Assembly (NCBI RefSeq): GCF_018310345.1
Contig: NZ_JAGXBY010000007.1
Location: forward strand, 1-64,000
DNA from: Ornithinibacillus massiliensis
Lineage (GTDB): Bacteria > Bacillota > Bacilli > Bacillales > Amphibacillaceae
DNA length: 64,000 nucleotides
Direction: 5' to 3'
A program made the translations under genes and the position numbers. Of this stretch, positions 1 through 9,615 are shown one piece after another; within the stretch, counting starts at the first letter, position 1; every line of letters starts with the position of its first letter. The notes below the pieces were generated by a model. That model did no database searches. It was given only the letters and a program-made list of their open reading frames with translations, and was not told where the DNA came from.

Positions 1-43
1 TTCCAAGCTGATGTCGAGGGTTCGATTCCCTTCACCCGCTCCA
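1..43 (+). tRNA. tRNA-Gly (UCC), 3' part only
   Basis: The window opens inside the anticodon loop, with anticodon TCC at positions 2-4. The T-arm (GAGGG/TTCGATT/CCCTTC type) and the 3' acceptor strand follow. The discriminator T and an encoded CCA end at 43. A U discriminator and a UCC anticodon fit bacterial glycine tRNA. The 5' half lies outside the window. Confidence 0.93.
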
Positions 44-52
44 TTAATTTAT

Positions 53-126
<74 letters not shown>

Positions 127-190
127 TTAGGCAAGTAAATTGATCGATCAACTTATACAGATTCCATACAATTGTATGTTGATATATTTT

Positions 191-264
191 GCGCCCTTAG
201 CTCAGCAGGATAGAGCAACAGCCTTCTAAGCTGTGGGTCAGAGGTTCGAATCCTCTAGGGCGCG
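191..264 (+). tRNA. tRNA-Arg (UCU)
   Basis: The acceptor stem GCGCCCT pairs with AGGGCGC, with discriminator G. The anticodon loop CTTCTAA gives anticodon TCT, which reads AGA/AGG. CCA is not encoded. It is the last tRNA of the cluster and is followed by a terminator hairpin. Confidence 0.95.
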
Positions 265-275
265 TTGATAAAGGT

Positions 276-331
276 ACACACTAGGAAGGTCTTGCATATT
301 ATGAAGTCCTTCCTTTTCTCTGTGTTTTTAT
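276..331 (+). terminator. Rho-independent terminator of the tRNA cluster
   Basis: GGAAGG...CCTTCC, extended by an outer ACACA/TGTGT pairing, is followed by a T-rich run (TTTTTATT). It sits directly after tRNA-Arg. Confidence 0.75.
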
Positions 332-514
332 TCAATCTCCTAACATAAGTTCCCTTACTCAATGAATACAATATCCCCAATTATTGAACCTCATCACCAT
401 ATCTTCATAAATAACACATCTATATAAAAAATCTAACTTTGAGAAGAACCACTCCAACACAAGCAACAACTAAATTCCTCTAATATTCAACCGAGGCTTA
501 GCTATCCATTAGAA

Positions 515-560
515 TAAAAAAAGGGGAAAGAGAGCCTTAATCTCTTTTCCCCCGCTATTT
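515..560 (-). terminator. Terminator of the 49-aa micro-gene (possibly bidirectional)
   Basis: GGGGAAAGAGA (523-533) pairs with TCTCTTTTCCCC (541-552). On the minus strand it is followed by a run of T (515-521 read as A on the plus strand). The stretch 332-514 shows no gene. Confidence 0.75.
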
Positions 561-564
561 TATT

Positions 565-714
565 CTATAAGTCAAAGTATTTAAAGTTACGTTCTAGTTT
601 CTTTTTATAACGCTCTAATCTCCGTATCTTTTTAAACGTAAGTAGAGAGCATATTGTAACAGCAATCAGTAACCATTCATGTGCTTCACGATTATTATCA
701 ATTATTCTTTCCAT
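565..714 (-). CDS. Small membrane-associated protein, 49 aa
   Basis: This is a short gene not recognised by family. It has an ATG at 714 preceded by TAGGAGG at 7-nt spacing, 49 codons, and a stop just before a strong terminator, so it looks like a monocistronic unit. The N-terminus is polar and acidic (MERIIDNNREAHE). One hydrophobic segment follows at about residues 14-26 (WLLIAVTICSLLTF). The C-terminal tail is strongly basic (KKIRRLERYKKK), suggesting a single-pass protein with a cytoplasmic positive tail. The function is unknown. The ribosome-binding site and terminator are seen; membrane location is inferred. Confidence 0.6.
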   Translation of the reverse strand: MERIIDNNREAHEWLLIAVTICSLLTFKKIRRLERYKKKLERNFKYFDL

Positions 715-838
715 CGCAACCTCCTATAGTTCTGATTTATTACTTATTAGTATATAGGAATCAGAGCTTTTTTTAAAACTATATAAGAGTATTCGTTGTG
801 ATAAAAGGCGAGCTATGTTTGCATTTCGTAGTTAAAAA

Positions 839-1543
839 CTATTGGACTCGAAACGTCATTTTAGAAAGGAAAAGAAAAAGTAATAAAAAAGCGAACAGAA
901 TGGCAATTGATAAGAAGTAAATAGAAACATGATTTTCTAAAATGGAGCGATAACCAGATTGTAGCCATTCTACAGGATTAATCCAACTAATCCATTGTAC
1001 CCACTTAGGAGAATTGTCGAGATTGAAAAACACGCTACTACATAAAAAAAGTGGAATCATGACCAAATTAGTCGTGATACTTAATTGCCCTTCGTTTTTG
1101 GGAAAGCTAGAAAGGCAGAATCCAATTAGCGTGAATAAGGCTGAACCGACAAAGAAAAATGGAAGAAATAATAGAATCTGTAATACCGATAAGGTTAAAT
1201 CAAATATACCATTTTCGATTATCAATAAAATATTTGAAACGGTACAGGCAATAATTGTTTGGCTAATGGTAATGCTGCTAAGATATTTCCATAAAGAGAA
1301 TGGTGTAATGGTCAATAATTCATAAACCCCACGCTTTCTTTGGGCAAAGATGGCAAAGCTATTCGTTGTACAGCAATAAAAAAAGATACTTAATGTTAAA
1401 ATGCCGAACAATAAATTGCCATTAACATTGATAGCCAAAAGAGACAAGGTAGTAAATATACCAATTGGTAGAAAAATAGACCAGAATAAGAGATAGTAAT
1501 CTTTAATATCCTTACTAAGCGAAATTCCAATTATATTAAACAT
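839..1543 (-). CDS. ABC-2 type exporter permease
   Basis: This 234-aa membrane protein has about six hydrophobic segments and the layout of ABC-2 permeases that pair with a DrrA/CcmA-type ATPase. It contains the family-typical stretch FPKNEGQLSITTNLVMIPLF followed by a conserved loop with NPVEWLQSGYR. The gene starts inside the 3' end of the ATPase gene (8-nt overlap), so translation is coupled and the two form one transporter. The PadR regulator upstream suggests induction by a drug or toxic compound. The substrate cannot be read from the sequence. Confidence 0.85.
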   Translation of the reverse strand: MFNIIGISLSKDIKDYYLLFWSIFLPIGIFTTLSLLAINVNGNLLFGILTLSIFFYCCTTNSFAIFAQRKRGVYELLTITPFSLWKYLSSITISQTIIACTVSNILLIIENGIFDLTLSVLQILLFLPFFFVGSALFTLIGFCLSSFPKNEGQLSITTNLVMIPLFLCSSVFFNLDNSPKWVQWISWINPVEWLQSGYRSILENHVSIYFLSIAILFAFLLLFLFLSKMTFRVQ

Positions 1544-2246
1544 AATATTCCTCCTTTTTCATGAGATGATTAAATAGCTCTTCAAAATCCCCAACGTTGT
1601 ATTTATTAAGTAATGTTTCAGGTTTTCCTTCTACTAACAATCTTCCTTTTCCCATAATGAAGATGCGGTCAGCCAAATTGCGAACTTCCAACATATCATG
1701 AGAAGAAAATAAGACACTTTTCCCTTTCGACTTTAGGTGGCGAATCATGTTTTGTACCTCGCGTTGTCCACTAGGATCTAGACCGGCAGAGGGTTCATCT
1801 AAAATAACAAAATCAGGGTCATGTAAGGTTGTAATACTAATGGCTAACCGTTTTTGTTGACCTAAGGAAAGCTTAGAAGCCAATGTGTTCTTTACATCCA
1901 ATAGATTGTAGTCTCTTAATATTCGTTCCATCTTTTCAGTAGTAATCTTAGATTGATAAAAGGTATTGAAAAGCTTTAAGTTATTTATGACACTTAGGCC
2001 TTCAAAAAATGGTGTTGTTTGTAACTGAGCCCCTACCTTTTGGTTAAAGTCTTTTGTCCATCTCGTGATTCTTCCACTATCTGGTTTGCTGATACCTAAT
2101 AGCATTCGAATCGTAGTCGTTTTCCCGGACCCATTGGCCCCGAGTAATGCAACGACTTCATTTGCGTGAATTGAAAAATTCAATCCACTGATTACTTTTC
2201 TACCTTTAAAGCTCTTTTCAACATTGATAAATTTGATCAATTCCAT
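1536..2246 (-). CDS. ABC exporter ATP-binding protein
   Basis: This ABC ATPase has Walker A (GANGSGKTT), the signature LSLGQQKR, Walker B (FVILDEPSAGLDP) and the H-loop (SSHDM), all in order and intact. The start at 2246 (MELIKF) is chosen because AAAGGAG stands 8 nt upstream; an in-frame TTG at 2270 would place that Shine-Dalgarno inside the gene. The 236-aa length fits the family. It powers the permease encoded immediately downstream. A degenerate copy of the PadR operator lies just upstream (2264-2279), suggesting this gene has its own regulated promoter in addition to read-through from padR. Confidence 0.9.
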   Translation of the reverse strand: MELIKFINVEKSFKGRKVISGLNFSIHANEVVALLGANGSGKTTTIRMLLGISKPDSGRITRWTKDFNQKVGAQLQTTPFFEGLSVINNLKLFNTFYQSKITTEKMERILRDYNLLDVKNTLASKLSLGQQKRLAISITTLHDPDFVILDEPSAGLDPSGQREVQNMIRHLKSKGKSVLFSSHDMLEVRNLADRIFIMGKGRLLVEGKPETLLNKYNVGDFEELFNHLMKKEEYYV

Positions 2247-2263
2247 ACACATTCTCCTTTGTA

Positions 2264-2279
2264 TATTCAACTTTGACTA
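2264..2279. promoter_or_regulatory. Second PadR-type operator
   Basis: TATTCAACTTTGACTA matches the perfect palindrome at 2870-2885 in 14 of 16 positions and lies directly upstream of the ATPase gene. The similarity is seen; regulator binding is inferred. Confidence 0.55.
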
Positions 2280-2315
2280 TGTGGGTAAAAATCAAAGCCA
2301 TTGCTAGTGGATTTG

Positions 2316-2852
2316 TTATTTCTGCTTTATGATGGAAATAGTAGCTTCGATAAGCCGAAGCTGTGATTCAATCATTTCAAACATATGCTCAAATACAATA
2401 CGAGTTAATGGGGGAATTTCACCCTGTAGAGCTTTTTCTTTTGCTTTTAAACCTGTTTTTACAGCTTGTGATTCAAGCAATAATTTTTCTTTATTCTTAG
2501 TTAAGTGATCAATTGCTTCTTCTTTAGGTAGTTGATCAGCCAATGATATTCCGGAATATAAATCAGTCGGATAATAGACCTTGGCGTTTCCAAGGCATTC
2601 TAGTGCTAACTCTCTTTGAAATGCTTCACCACTTGCGGTGATTTTATAAATAGCCTTTTGCCGATGTCCATTGCTTTCGATACTGGCTATTTCAATGTAT
2701 CCCTCTTTTTCAAGCTTTTTAAGAGCATTGTAGATGGAACCGGGCAAAACACCAGCCCATCTTGGGGAATCGTTTAGTTCAAGCATAGATTTAATTTCAT
2801 AACCAGACATTGGCTGGATACTAAGCATAGCTAATACTAATAATTTTGTCAC
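2316..2852 (-). CDS. PadR-family transcriptional regulator
   Basis: This 178-aa protein has the N-terminal PadR winged helix. Motifs such as LAMLSIQPMSGYEIK, GSIYNALKKLEKEGYIE and the wing YKITASGEAFQRE are visible. A C-terminal helical dimerisation arm (about residues 95-178) follows. The start is the GTG at 2852, with AGGAG 7 nt upstream. An upstream in-frame TTG at 2876 would overlap both the Shine-Dalgarno and the operator. It heads the operon padR-ATPase-permease, and a perfect 16-bp palindrome overlaps its promoter region. It is therefore inferred to repress itself and the exporter until a ligand binds. Confidence 0.88.
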   Translation of the reverse strand: MTKLLVLAMLSIQPMSGYEIKSMLELNDSPRWAGVLPGSIYNALKKLEKEGYIEIASIESNGHRQKAIYKITASGEAFQRELALECLGNAKVYYPTDLYSGISLADQLPKEEAIDHLTKNKEKLLLESQAVKTGLKAKEKALQGEIPPLTRIVFEHMFEMIESQLRLIEATISIIKQK

Positions 2853-2869
2853 AGTAATACTCCTTTGAT

Positions 2870-2885
2870 TATTCAACGTTGAATA
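2870..2885. promoter_or_regulatory. PadR-type operator, perfect 16-bp palindrome
   Basis: TATTCAACGTTGAATA is a perfect inverted repeat 17 nt upstream of the padR start. Its near-copy precedes the ATPase gene. Position and duplication support an operator for the encoded PadR protein (inference). Confidence 0.65.
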
Positions 2886-3050
2886 TATAAGTAAATATAA
2901 TAGGTAATGGCTGGATTGTCAATAGGTAAGTAATAAAGTGGTGTAAGTCAGGGAGAAGAAGTATAGAGAGGAATATGCAATGTTCTTTTTCAATTATATT
3001 AAGTTAAATGCTAGAATGTATTTAACAATCATTAAATATGAGGGTGGAAA

Positions 3051-4322
3051 ATGAGAAAATTAATGAAATATAGATTCATCGTTATCATCGCACTAGTTGT
3101 TATCTTAGCTGGATGTACAACAAAGGAATCAGGAAATAATGATGATTTATCCAAAGAAGATTTAGATACGGAGCCGGAAGAATATATTCCGAGTGAAACA
3201 GATGTGGTATTTAAGCATAATGCTTTACGAAATGTAGAGCTACTGGAAGAATTTATTGAAACTGCTGGTGGAAACGGAGAAGACAATGAAAGCAATATTA
3301 GAATCATAAAGTATGAGCCACAAGGAGCTCTTATTTACGATTTACAATCAAGATATGATGATAATGCCAATCAATCTTGGATTGAGGTTAAACCAGATCT
3401 AAGCTATTTCAATACATCGGAAGTGCCTGTACAGGACGTGTTTTATAATGCTCCAGAGCAATGTTGGTATATGTCAAAGGATACAGAAAAAGGGTATTAC
3501 AAATTTCATGAATGTAGGACACATTGGGAATATTACTTGTTTCCAATCGTTAGCAATACCTTATCGTATGAGGAGCTAATAAATCCCGTTGAGGAAGAGA
3601 AATATGAAATCATGAACGGGAAATATTATGATTTGGAAGATATTACGCTTGAGCTATTCACATCAAAAAGAGATGCTGAAAAATGGAAAGAATATGATGA
3701 AAAGGACAAGCTAGATAAGCGGGATAATTTAACATCGGATAATGCGTTAAACTTGATTGCAGGAAATGTAGATCTAACCAACATTTTAGGAAATGAAGTA
3801 CTTGTTACGTCTTGTGAGGATGGATTATGTGACATATACTCGGAGCAATCACACTTATTAAGGGGATTTGTTGTTCCAGAGATTAGAATAAACAAGTATT
3901 CAGCAAGGGAGGATTCCGAAAACGAACCAGAATATGAAGTGAATATAGATAAAGAAATATTCTGGGGAAAGATTAAACGACAACTAGAAAGTCTTCTGGC
4001 TGAATCTGAAGAGCTTATTATTATGTATGAGAATGGTGTCTATAAAGAAGGTAATCAAGATGATGCTAAGTTGTTATACAATAAAGTTAATGGAAGGGTA
4101 AATATTCTAAGACATACTTTGCCTCCTGATGTTAAAGAAACAGTAGCTGAATATTATCAAATCTTGATGGCTACAGAATATTTATTTAATAGTCTTTACC
4201 AGGCACAAAGTTATATTGAACGAGGGCAAGAAAAGGATTTAAGGGTGTTGGTAAAGGAGGAAATTATCCCATTAAGGGAGGAACTACAGGTGGTGTGGGA
4301 CGCAGTGAACATTCCTAGGTAA
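3051..4322 (+). CDS. Lipoprotein of unknown function
   Basis: This 423-aa protein has a lipoprotein signal: a basic start, a hydrophobic core, and lipobox LAGC with Cys at about residue 22. The mature part is acidic, rich in Asp, Glu and Asn at its N-terminus. It includes two closely spaced Cys pairs (CWYMSK...HECRTHW and SCEDGLCD) that could form disulfides outside the cell. The last 130 residues are predicted helical. A GAGGGTGG box precedes the ATG closely. No family was recognised. It is probably anchored to the outer face of the membrane and stands alone between the exporter operon and an antiporter remnant. Confidence 0.75.
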   Translation: MRKLMKYRFIVIIALVVILAGCTTKESGNNDDLSKEDLDTEPEEYIPSETDVVFKHNALRNVELLEEFIETAGGNGEDNESNIRIIKYEPQGALIYDLQSRYDDNANQSWIEVKPDLSYFNTSEVPVQDVFYNAPEQCWYMSKDTEKGYYKFHECRTHWEYYLFPIVSNTLSYEELINPVEEEKYEIMNGKYYDLEDITLELFTSKRDAEKWKEYDEKDKLDKRDNLTSDNALNLIAGNVDLTNILGNEVLVTSCEDGLCDIYSEQSHLLRGFVVPEIRINKYSAREDSENEPEYEVNIDKEIFWGKIKRQLESLLAESEELIIMYENGVYKEGNQDDAKLLYNKVNGRVNILRHTLPPDVKETVAEYYQILMATEYLFNSLYQAQSYIERGQEKDLRVLVKEEIIPLREELQVVWDAVNIPR

Positions 4323-4406
4323 ACATTCGTTATTAAATCAAGTAATCAGTAAAAATGAATCGCCTTGTTATCTAAAAATAATACTTCTCGAGTGCGGATA
4401 ATCTAA

Positions 4407-4787
4407 CATGGGACATTCGACATTGTTGGAGAATCATTTGGGTGGTTTGAATTATTTATTGGTATTATCATGGTAGCGATTGTTAGGAAGGCTGCAGAAC
4501 ATGCTTCCACGTAAGTAATAGCAAATTAAAATAACATGGATGTAGCCGTAGAAATTTCGATAGGATATACACTACAAGTCGAAATGTGTGTTTTACCTGT
4601 CCTTGTGCTACTATCGCTACTATTTCCTACATTCATGCCACTTGTATTTACCTGGCCAGAATTAATTAGTATGGTAAAGCGGTACTTAACAATTGTAATA
4701 ACCAATGATGGTGATATAAATTGGTTTGAAGGAGCTATTTTACTCCCTGCTTATTTGGTTATGGGCATTGGGGTGTATTTTTTATAG
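4407..4787 (+). pseudogene. Decayed C-terminal part of a Ca2+/H+ antiporter (ChaA/YfkE family)
   Basis: From about 4407 the reading frame gives a stretch ending FGWFELFIGIIMVAIV, then KAAEHAST and a stop. This matches the family motif around GNAAEHAS, with the N of GNAAEH changed to K. After a short disrupted stretch with stops, homology resumes at MDVAVEISIGYTLQ and runs to the natural C-terminus, including the typical MPLVFTWPE and NWFEGAILLPAYLVMGIG. The first half of the gene is missing. An 83-codon ORF (4536-4787) is the intact end of this relic, not a gene of its own. Confidence 0.8.
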
Positions 4788-4889
4788 AAGATGAATGGAG
4801 AAAGGGACTTTAGTCTCCTTTCTATAAGGAAAGGAGCTTTGCCCCATTCTATATTAACCCGTATGGATTCATAGCAGGAGGGACAGAGT

Positions 4890-6182
4890 TTAGTGTCCCG
4901 CTAGTTCACTTAGACTCCCAAAAAAACCAGGATAAGAAACATCTATCGCCGTACTGTTTTCCAGGATAGTCTCTCCCTCTGCAATCGTACCGGCAATTGC
5001 TAACATCATTCCAATTCGGTGATCCCCGTGGCTATTTACAATGGCACCTTTCAGTTTAGTGTTACCATGAATGATCATGCCATCTTCTGTTGTTTCAATA
5101 TGTGCTCCCATCTTACTCAGTTCTTGTGCTACGATGTCAATGCGATTTGTTTCCTTTACCTTGAGTTCTGCGGCATCTTTAATGACAGTGGTTCCTTCTG
5201 CTTGTGTAGCAGCTAGGGCGATAATCGGAATTTCATCAATTAGTCTAGGGATAATTTCTCCGCCGATTTCTACTCCGTGTAGGGAGGAGGCTTTCACTTG
5301 TATGTCTGCGTATGGCTCCATTGCTTCTTCGTTTTGATTTAAAGTAGTTAAGGTGGCACCCATGTTCAACAGGACATCGATGATTCCAGTTCGGGTAGGA
5401 TTGATTCCGACATGGTGTAAGGTAATCTGACTTTGAGGAACAATGGCTCCAGCCACTAAAAAGAATGCAGCAGATGAGATATCACCTGGGACTTCGATGC
5501 TAGTCGCAGTTAAGTGTTGTTTCCCCTCAATCGATACGTTATTTCCTGACCTGTTTATGGATACTCCGAATGCATGCAGCATTCTTTCCGTATGATCACG
5601 TGTACGTTCGGGTTCGATAACGGTTGTCGTTCCGTCCGCTAATAATCCAGCTAGTAATATGGCGGATTTTACTTGGGCACTGGCAACTGGTAATTCATAT
5701 TGAATCCCATGTAAATTTTGTCCTCGTACGGTTAGTGGTGTATACATTCCACCTTGTCTACCGTCAATATTTGCTCCCATTAAACGTAGTGGGTCGACTA
5801 TTCGCTTCATCGGTCTTTTGGCAATGGATGCATCCCCTTGGATACAGGAATAAAATCCAAGTCCTGCAAGAATTCCGGACAGAAGTCGAATGGTAGTACC
5901 AGAGTTTCCGACATCGAGTACTTCCTTCGGTTCCTGTAGGTGTTCGATTCCGAGCCCGTTAATTTCTACTTGGGTTTCATTCTGGACAATATCAACACCT
6001 AGTTGTCTAAAACAGGAAATCGTATTTAAGCAGTCTTCACCAGGAAGGAAGCCTGTTACACTTGTTTTACCCTTCGCTAATGCGCCAAACATAATCGCTC
6101 TATGGGAGATGGATTTATCTCCTGGTATATGAATAGTTCCAGAAAGACCGTGTTCCAATTTGCTTAATTTTTTTCTTGTCAT
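4890..6182 (-). CDS. aroA: 3-phosphoshikimate 1-carboxyvinyltransferase (EPSP synthase)
   Basis: This enzyme joins shikimate 3-phosphate and PEP to give EPSP, the sixth step of the shikimate pathway, in the cytoplasm. The 430-aa protein carries the N-terminal [10 protein letters not shown] motif and the [14 protein letters not shown] loop. Further on are RDHTERML, the catalytic region [19 protein letters not shown], and a KVKETNRI segment near the C-terminus. Length is normal. TAAGGAGG precedes the ATG. It is the last gene of the aroF-aroC-hisC-tyrA-aroA operon and lies 11 nt after tyrA. Confidence 0.97.
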   Translation of the reverse strand: MTRKKLSKLEHGLSGTIHIPGDKSISHRAIMFGALAKGKTSVTGFLPGEDCLNTISCFRQLGVDIVQNETQVEINGLGIEHLQEPKEVLDVGNSGTTIRLLSGILAGLGFYSCIQGDASIAKRPMKRIVDPLRLMGANIDGRQGGMYTPLTVRGQNLHGIQYELPVASAQVKSAILLAGLLADGTTTVIEPERTRDHTERMLHAFGVSINRSGNNVSIEGKQHLTATSIEVPGDISSAAFFLVAGAIVPQSQITLHHVGINPTRTGIIDVLLNMGATLTTLNQNEEAMEPYADIQVKASSLHGVEIGGEIIPRLIDEIPIIALAATQAEGTTVIKDAAELKVKETNRIDIVAQELSKMGAHIETTEDGMIIHGNTKLKGAIVNSHGDHRIGMMLAIAGTIAEGETILENSTAIDVSYPGFFGSLSELAGH

Positions 6183-6193
6183 GTTTATCCTCC

Positions 6194-7297
6194 TTAGGCC
6201 GTTTCACAGGTTTTATAGTTATGATAGGTTAGGAGCGTTTGTGCTTTACTGCGGTCGTCATGCTTTGAAAAGTTAATTTGTAAAACACCAAGCAGTCCCT
6301 TTCTATTTTCCATAATGTGCAGGTTCGTAATGCTTATCCCATGCTCAGCAAGTAATGTCGTGACTTTTGCAATGGCTCCAGGGACATCAAGGACATCAAC
6401 ATATAAATCATAATACGCAGGGATGGCGCCTTTAGAACGAACTGGAAGAGAATCACGGTATTCCTTTGCATCTGCAAAGAAGTGAGAAATGGCTAGGTCA
6501 TCGCCTCTTTCTAACACTTGCTGGAACTTCTCGATTTCCTCTGTCCACTTGTTTAATAATCTTAATAAATTGCTGCGATTATGAAATACAATATCCTTCC
6601 ACATCTGTGGATTACTGGATGCGATTCGTGTAATATCTCGAAAACCTCCAGCGGCTAGCATTTTAATCAGAGGGTTTCTTTCATCCTCTTTTCTGGCGAG
6701 ATTAACCAAACCAGATGCAATAATATGTGGAAGGTGGCTGATAACGCCGGTAACATAGTCATGTTCTTCTGTGTCTACTACTAGGAATTTTGCATTCGTT
6801 CCACGGAGCCATTGCTTTAGCTCATCTACTCGAGTGAGAGAATGGTTATAAGGGGTGAGAACGTAATAGGCATTTTCGAATAGGTGATCCTTAGCGCTTT
6901 CTACCCCGGATTTATGTGAGCCTGCCATCGGATGTCCGCCGATGAAGGTTACGTTGGTATCATGCCATAGCTGTTCTGCAAGTTTCATTATGCCAATCTT
7001 CGTACTACCAGTATCGGTTATGATGACATCATTCTTTAATTCGATCTGTGACAATTGCTTCATTACTTTCTCCATTTGTAAAACAGGAGTAGACAGGATG
7101 ATGACGTCCGCTATTTCTGCACCTTCACGTAGAGAAGTAGCTTCTTCGTCAATTACATGTAGCGACTTAGCTGTAGTTAGTTCATTAGTATTTACATCAT
7201 AACCATAGATTCGTGCTTCTGGATGCTGTTTTTTTATTGCAAGGGCTAAAGATCCACCAATTAGCCCTAGTCCTACAATTAATATTTTACCATGCAT
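6194..7297 (-). CDS. tyrA: Prephenate dehydrogenase with C-terminal ACT domain
   Basis: This enzyme oxidatively decarboxylates prephenate to 4-hydroxyphenylpyruvate for tyrosine synthesis. The 367-aa protein begins with the nucleotide-binding motif [29 protein letters not shown] and the helical domain with [11 protein letters not shown] follow. An ACT-type regulatory domain (about residues 295-367, containing [20 protein letters not shown]) probably senses an aromatic amino acid. AGGAGG precedes the ATG. It lies between hisC and aroA in the operon, so the operon serves tyrosine, with HisC probably providing the final transamination. Confidence 0.96.
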   Translation of the reverse strand: MHGKILIVGLGLIGGSLALAIKKQHPEARIYGYDVNTNELTTAKSLHVIDEEATSLREGAEIADVIILSTPVLQMEKVMKQLSQIELKNDVIITDTGSTKIGIMKLAEQLWHDTNVTFIGGHPMAGSHKSGVESAKDHLFENAYYVLTPYNHSLTRVDELKQWLRGTNAKFLVVDTEEHDYVTGVISHLPHIIASGLVNLARKEDERNPLIKMLAAGGFRDITRIASSNPQMWKDIVFHNRSNLLRLLNKWTEEIEKFQQVLERGDDLAISHFFADAKEYRDSLPVRSKGAIPAYYDLYVDVLDVPGAIAKVTTLLAEHGISITNLHIMENRKGLLGVLQINFSKHDDRSKAQTLLTYHNYKTCETA

Positions 7298-7315
7298 GCT
7301 AATACCTCCTGTTGT

Positions 7316-8407
7316 TTATGGCCTAACTTTTTCGGTAATTAGTTCTTGTAATGCATTTCTTACCTTCTCGTTTTGCTCTTTTTTGCCAATGGTGATGCGG
7401 ACGGAGGTTGGAAATCCTAATGATTTCCCAGAACGTACAATAAGTCCTTTGGTTAATAAATATTCCGCCACTTCATCAGCATCTCGTTTTACGTTAATTA
7501 AGATGAAATTCCCTTGTGAAGGAAAGTAAGGTAGACTATGTTCCTCGCAAAAGCCATAATACTGTTGTAACTCAGCTGTATTATGCGCTCGGCAAGATTG
7601 TACGAAATCCTGGTCTGAGAGAGCGGTTGTTGCTGCAAGTTGACCTAAGACGTTTGTGTTGAACGGAAGACGTACAGGCTCTAAGCACTGAATAGTAGTG
7701 CTAGTGGAAATACCGTATCCAATCCGAAAGCTTGCAAGACCGTAAATCTTAGAAAAAGTTCGCATGATAATCAAGTTCGAAAATTGTTGTGTAAGTGAAA
7801 GGGAATTAGATGGCTCGGTCACATATTCCTGATATGCTTCATCGAGGACAACTAAAACATCGCTTGGAACCTGTATTAAAAATCGGCGAATTTCTTCTTC
7901 CGGGATATATGTCCCAGTTGGGTTATTCGGATTACACAGCCACACAATTGCGGTTTGATCATCCATTTTAGTGAGCATCGTATTCAAATCATGGAATCCA
8001 TTGACTAGCTCCACTTCACGTACTTCGGCACCTTCAATAATAGCGGCATGCTTATACTGTGGAAAGGTGCAAGCAGCCATCACCGTATTCTTTCCAGGCT
8101 CTAGCATGGCACGTGAAATGATTTGAATTAATTCATCGGTACCGTTCGTAATGAGGAGCTGATTTTCCTCTACATGTAAATGGGAGGCTAGTGTCGTTTT
8201 TAAGTTCGCTGCGCTTCCATCTGGGTAAAAGGTATAGGATGAATCCCCATTTAGTAATGCTTGATCGACACTTGGTGAATAGCCATACGGGTTTTCATTG
8301 GAAGCTAGTTTGATGATTTCTTCAAGGTGGTACTGTTTTTTCACCGATTCAATGGACTTACCGGGTTGATATGCGCGTAACGGTAGAATTTGCTTTTTCC
8401 ATTTCAT
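7316..8407 (-). CDS. hisC: Histidinol-phosphate / aromatic aminotransferase
   Basis: This is a PLP-dependent class I/II aminotransferase of 363 aa. It contains SNENPYG near the N-terminus, CNPNNPTG, VLDEAYQEY, and TFSKIYGLASFRIGYG with the PLP-binding lysine in the SK pair. In Bacillus, HisC acts in both histidine synthesis and the last step of tyrosine and phenylalanine synthesis. Its position inside the aromatic operon fits the second role. It overlaps no neighbour and has a GGAGG box upstream. Confidence 0.94.
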   Translation of the reverse strand: MKWKKQILPLRAYQPGKSIESVKKQYHLEEIIKLASNENPYGYSPSVDQALLNGDSSYTFYPDGSAANLKTTLASHLHVEENQLLITNGTDELIQIISRAMLEPGKNTVMAACTFPQYKHAAIIEGAEVREVELVNGFHDLNTMLTKMDDQTAIVWLCNPNNPTGTYIPEEEIRRFLIQVPSDVLVVLDEAYQEYVTEPSNSLSLTQQFSNLIIMRTFSKIYGLASFRIGYGISTSTTIQCLEPVRLPFNTNVLGQLAATTALSDQDFVQSCRAHNTAELQQYYGFCEEHSLPYFPSQGNFILINVKRDADEVAEYLLTKGLIVRSGKSLGFPTSVRITIGKKEQNEKVRNALQELITEKVRP

Positions 8408-8428
8408 GACGAGTCCTCCTAAGGTAGG

Positions 8429-9601
8429 TTAAAATGTTTTGGCATAGTTCCGCTGTTCTGCCACAGCTTGTTTTAATGCATCCATACGATCACTAGTAAA
8501 TTGCTCGGTAATAGCTGCAGCAAGTTCCCAGGCCACTACTGCTTCGGCAACAACACTTGCGGCAGGAACAGCACAGCTATCAGATCGTTCAATACTTGCT
8601 GTAAACGGTTTTTTTGTCTCGATATCAACACTTTGAAGCGGCTTGTATAAGGTAGGGATTGGCTTCATAACGCCTCTGACAACAATAGGCATTCCAGTCG
8701 ACATTCCACCTTCAAAACCACCTAATCGATTCGTGTTTCGAACATAGCCGGTTTCTTCATTCCAAAGAATTTCATCATGCACCTGACTGCCAGGCTTTCT
8801 AGCCATCTCAAATCCTAAACCAAATTCTACCCCTTTAAATGCGTTGATACTGACAATGGCTGCTGCTAGCTTGGAATCGAGCTTCCGGTCGTAATGTACA
8901 TAGCTGCCAACCCCTGGTGGCATTCCTTCGACTACTATTTCTACGACTCCCCCGATGGAATCCCCATTTTTCTTTGCTACATCAATTGCTTTCATCATTT
9001 GCTGTTCTTTAGTTTGATCAAAACAGCGCACTGGGGAAATCTCTGTGCGTTGCTTCAAATCGGTAATATCATGGAAATCCCGATCTTTTGCTTGGATTCC
9101 GCCGATTTCAATGACATGGGCTGTTATGTCGATGCCAAGGAGATAGAGGAGTTTTTTCGCAACGGCTCCTGCTGCGACTCGAACCGTAGTTTCACGGGCA
9201 GATGAGCGTTCTAGTACATTACGCATGTCGCGATGACCATATTTAATCCCGCCAACTAGATCCGCATGGCCTGGGCGAGGGCGAGTGACTTTACGTCTAA
9301 TGCCACTTGCCTCTTCTTCTTCAATGAGTTCGATTCCCATTACGTCCGTCCAGTGTTTCCAGTCGTTATTCTCCACGACTAGTGCAAGGGGGGAGCCGAG
9401 TGTATATCCATGCCGAACTCCACCTGCAATTGTCACCTGATCTTTTTCAATTTGCATTCTTTTTCCACGGCCATAGCCTTTTTGTCGATTTGCTAGCTCA
9501 CGGTTAATATCACTGGCAGTTAGCTCCATTCCGGCAGGTAGCCCTTCAATAATGGTAGTTAGCTGTGGTCCGTGAGATTCTCCTGCTGTTAAAAATCGCA
9601 T
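8429..9601 (-). CDS. aroC: Chorismate synthase
   Basis: This enzyme makes chorismate from EPSP and needs reduced FMN. The family signatures [18 protein letters not shown], the GYGRGKRM segment, [10 protein letters not shown] and [15 protein letters not shown] are all present. The 390-aa start at 9601 (MRFLTAG) has AAGGAGG 9 nt upstream; the ATG two codons earlier would leave only 3 nt. It is the second gene of the aromatic operon. Confidence 0.97.
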   Translation of the reverse strand: MRFLTAGESHGPQLTTIIEGLPAGMELTASDINRELANRQKGYGRGKRMQIEKDQVTIAGGVRHGYTLGSPLALVVENNDWKHWTDVMGIELIEEEEASGIRRKVTRPRPGHADLVGGIKYGHRDMRNVLERSSARETTVRVAAGAVAKKLLYLLGIDITAHVIEIGGIQAKDRDFHDITDLKQRTEISPVRCFDQTKEQQMMKAIDVAKKNGDSIGGVVEIVVEGMPPGVGSYVHYDRKLDSKLAAAIVSINAFKGVEFGLGFEMARKPGSQVHDEILWNEETGYVRNTNRLGGFEGGMSTGMPIVVRGVMKPIPTLYKPLQSVDIETKKPFTASIERSDSCAVPAASVVAEAVVAWELAAAITEQFTSDRMDALKQAVAEQRNYAKTF

Positions 9602-9615
9602 ATTCATGTTCCTCC

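Noticed and set aside
731..772. Terminator-like hairpin TCTGATT...AATCAGA plus T-run on the plus strand
   Set aside because: No plus-strand gene precedes it, the loop is over 20 nt, and it lies in the promoter region of the minus-strand micro-gene. It may be chance or an operator.
4536..4787. Separate 83-aa membrane protein gene
   Set aside because: The sequence is the C-terminal end of a Ca2+/H+ antiporter whose upstream part is still visible in decayed form.
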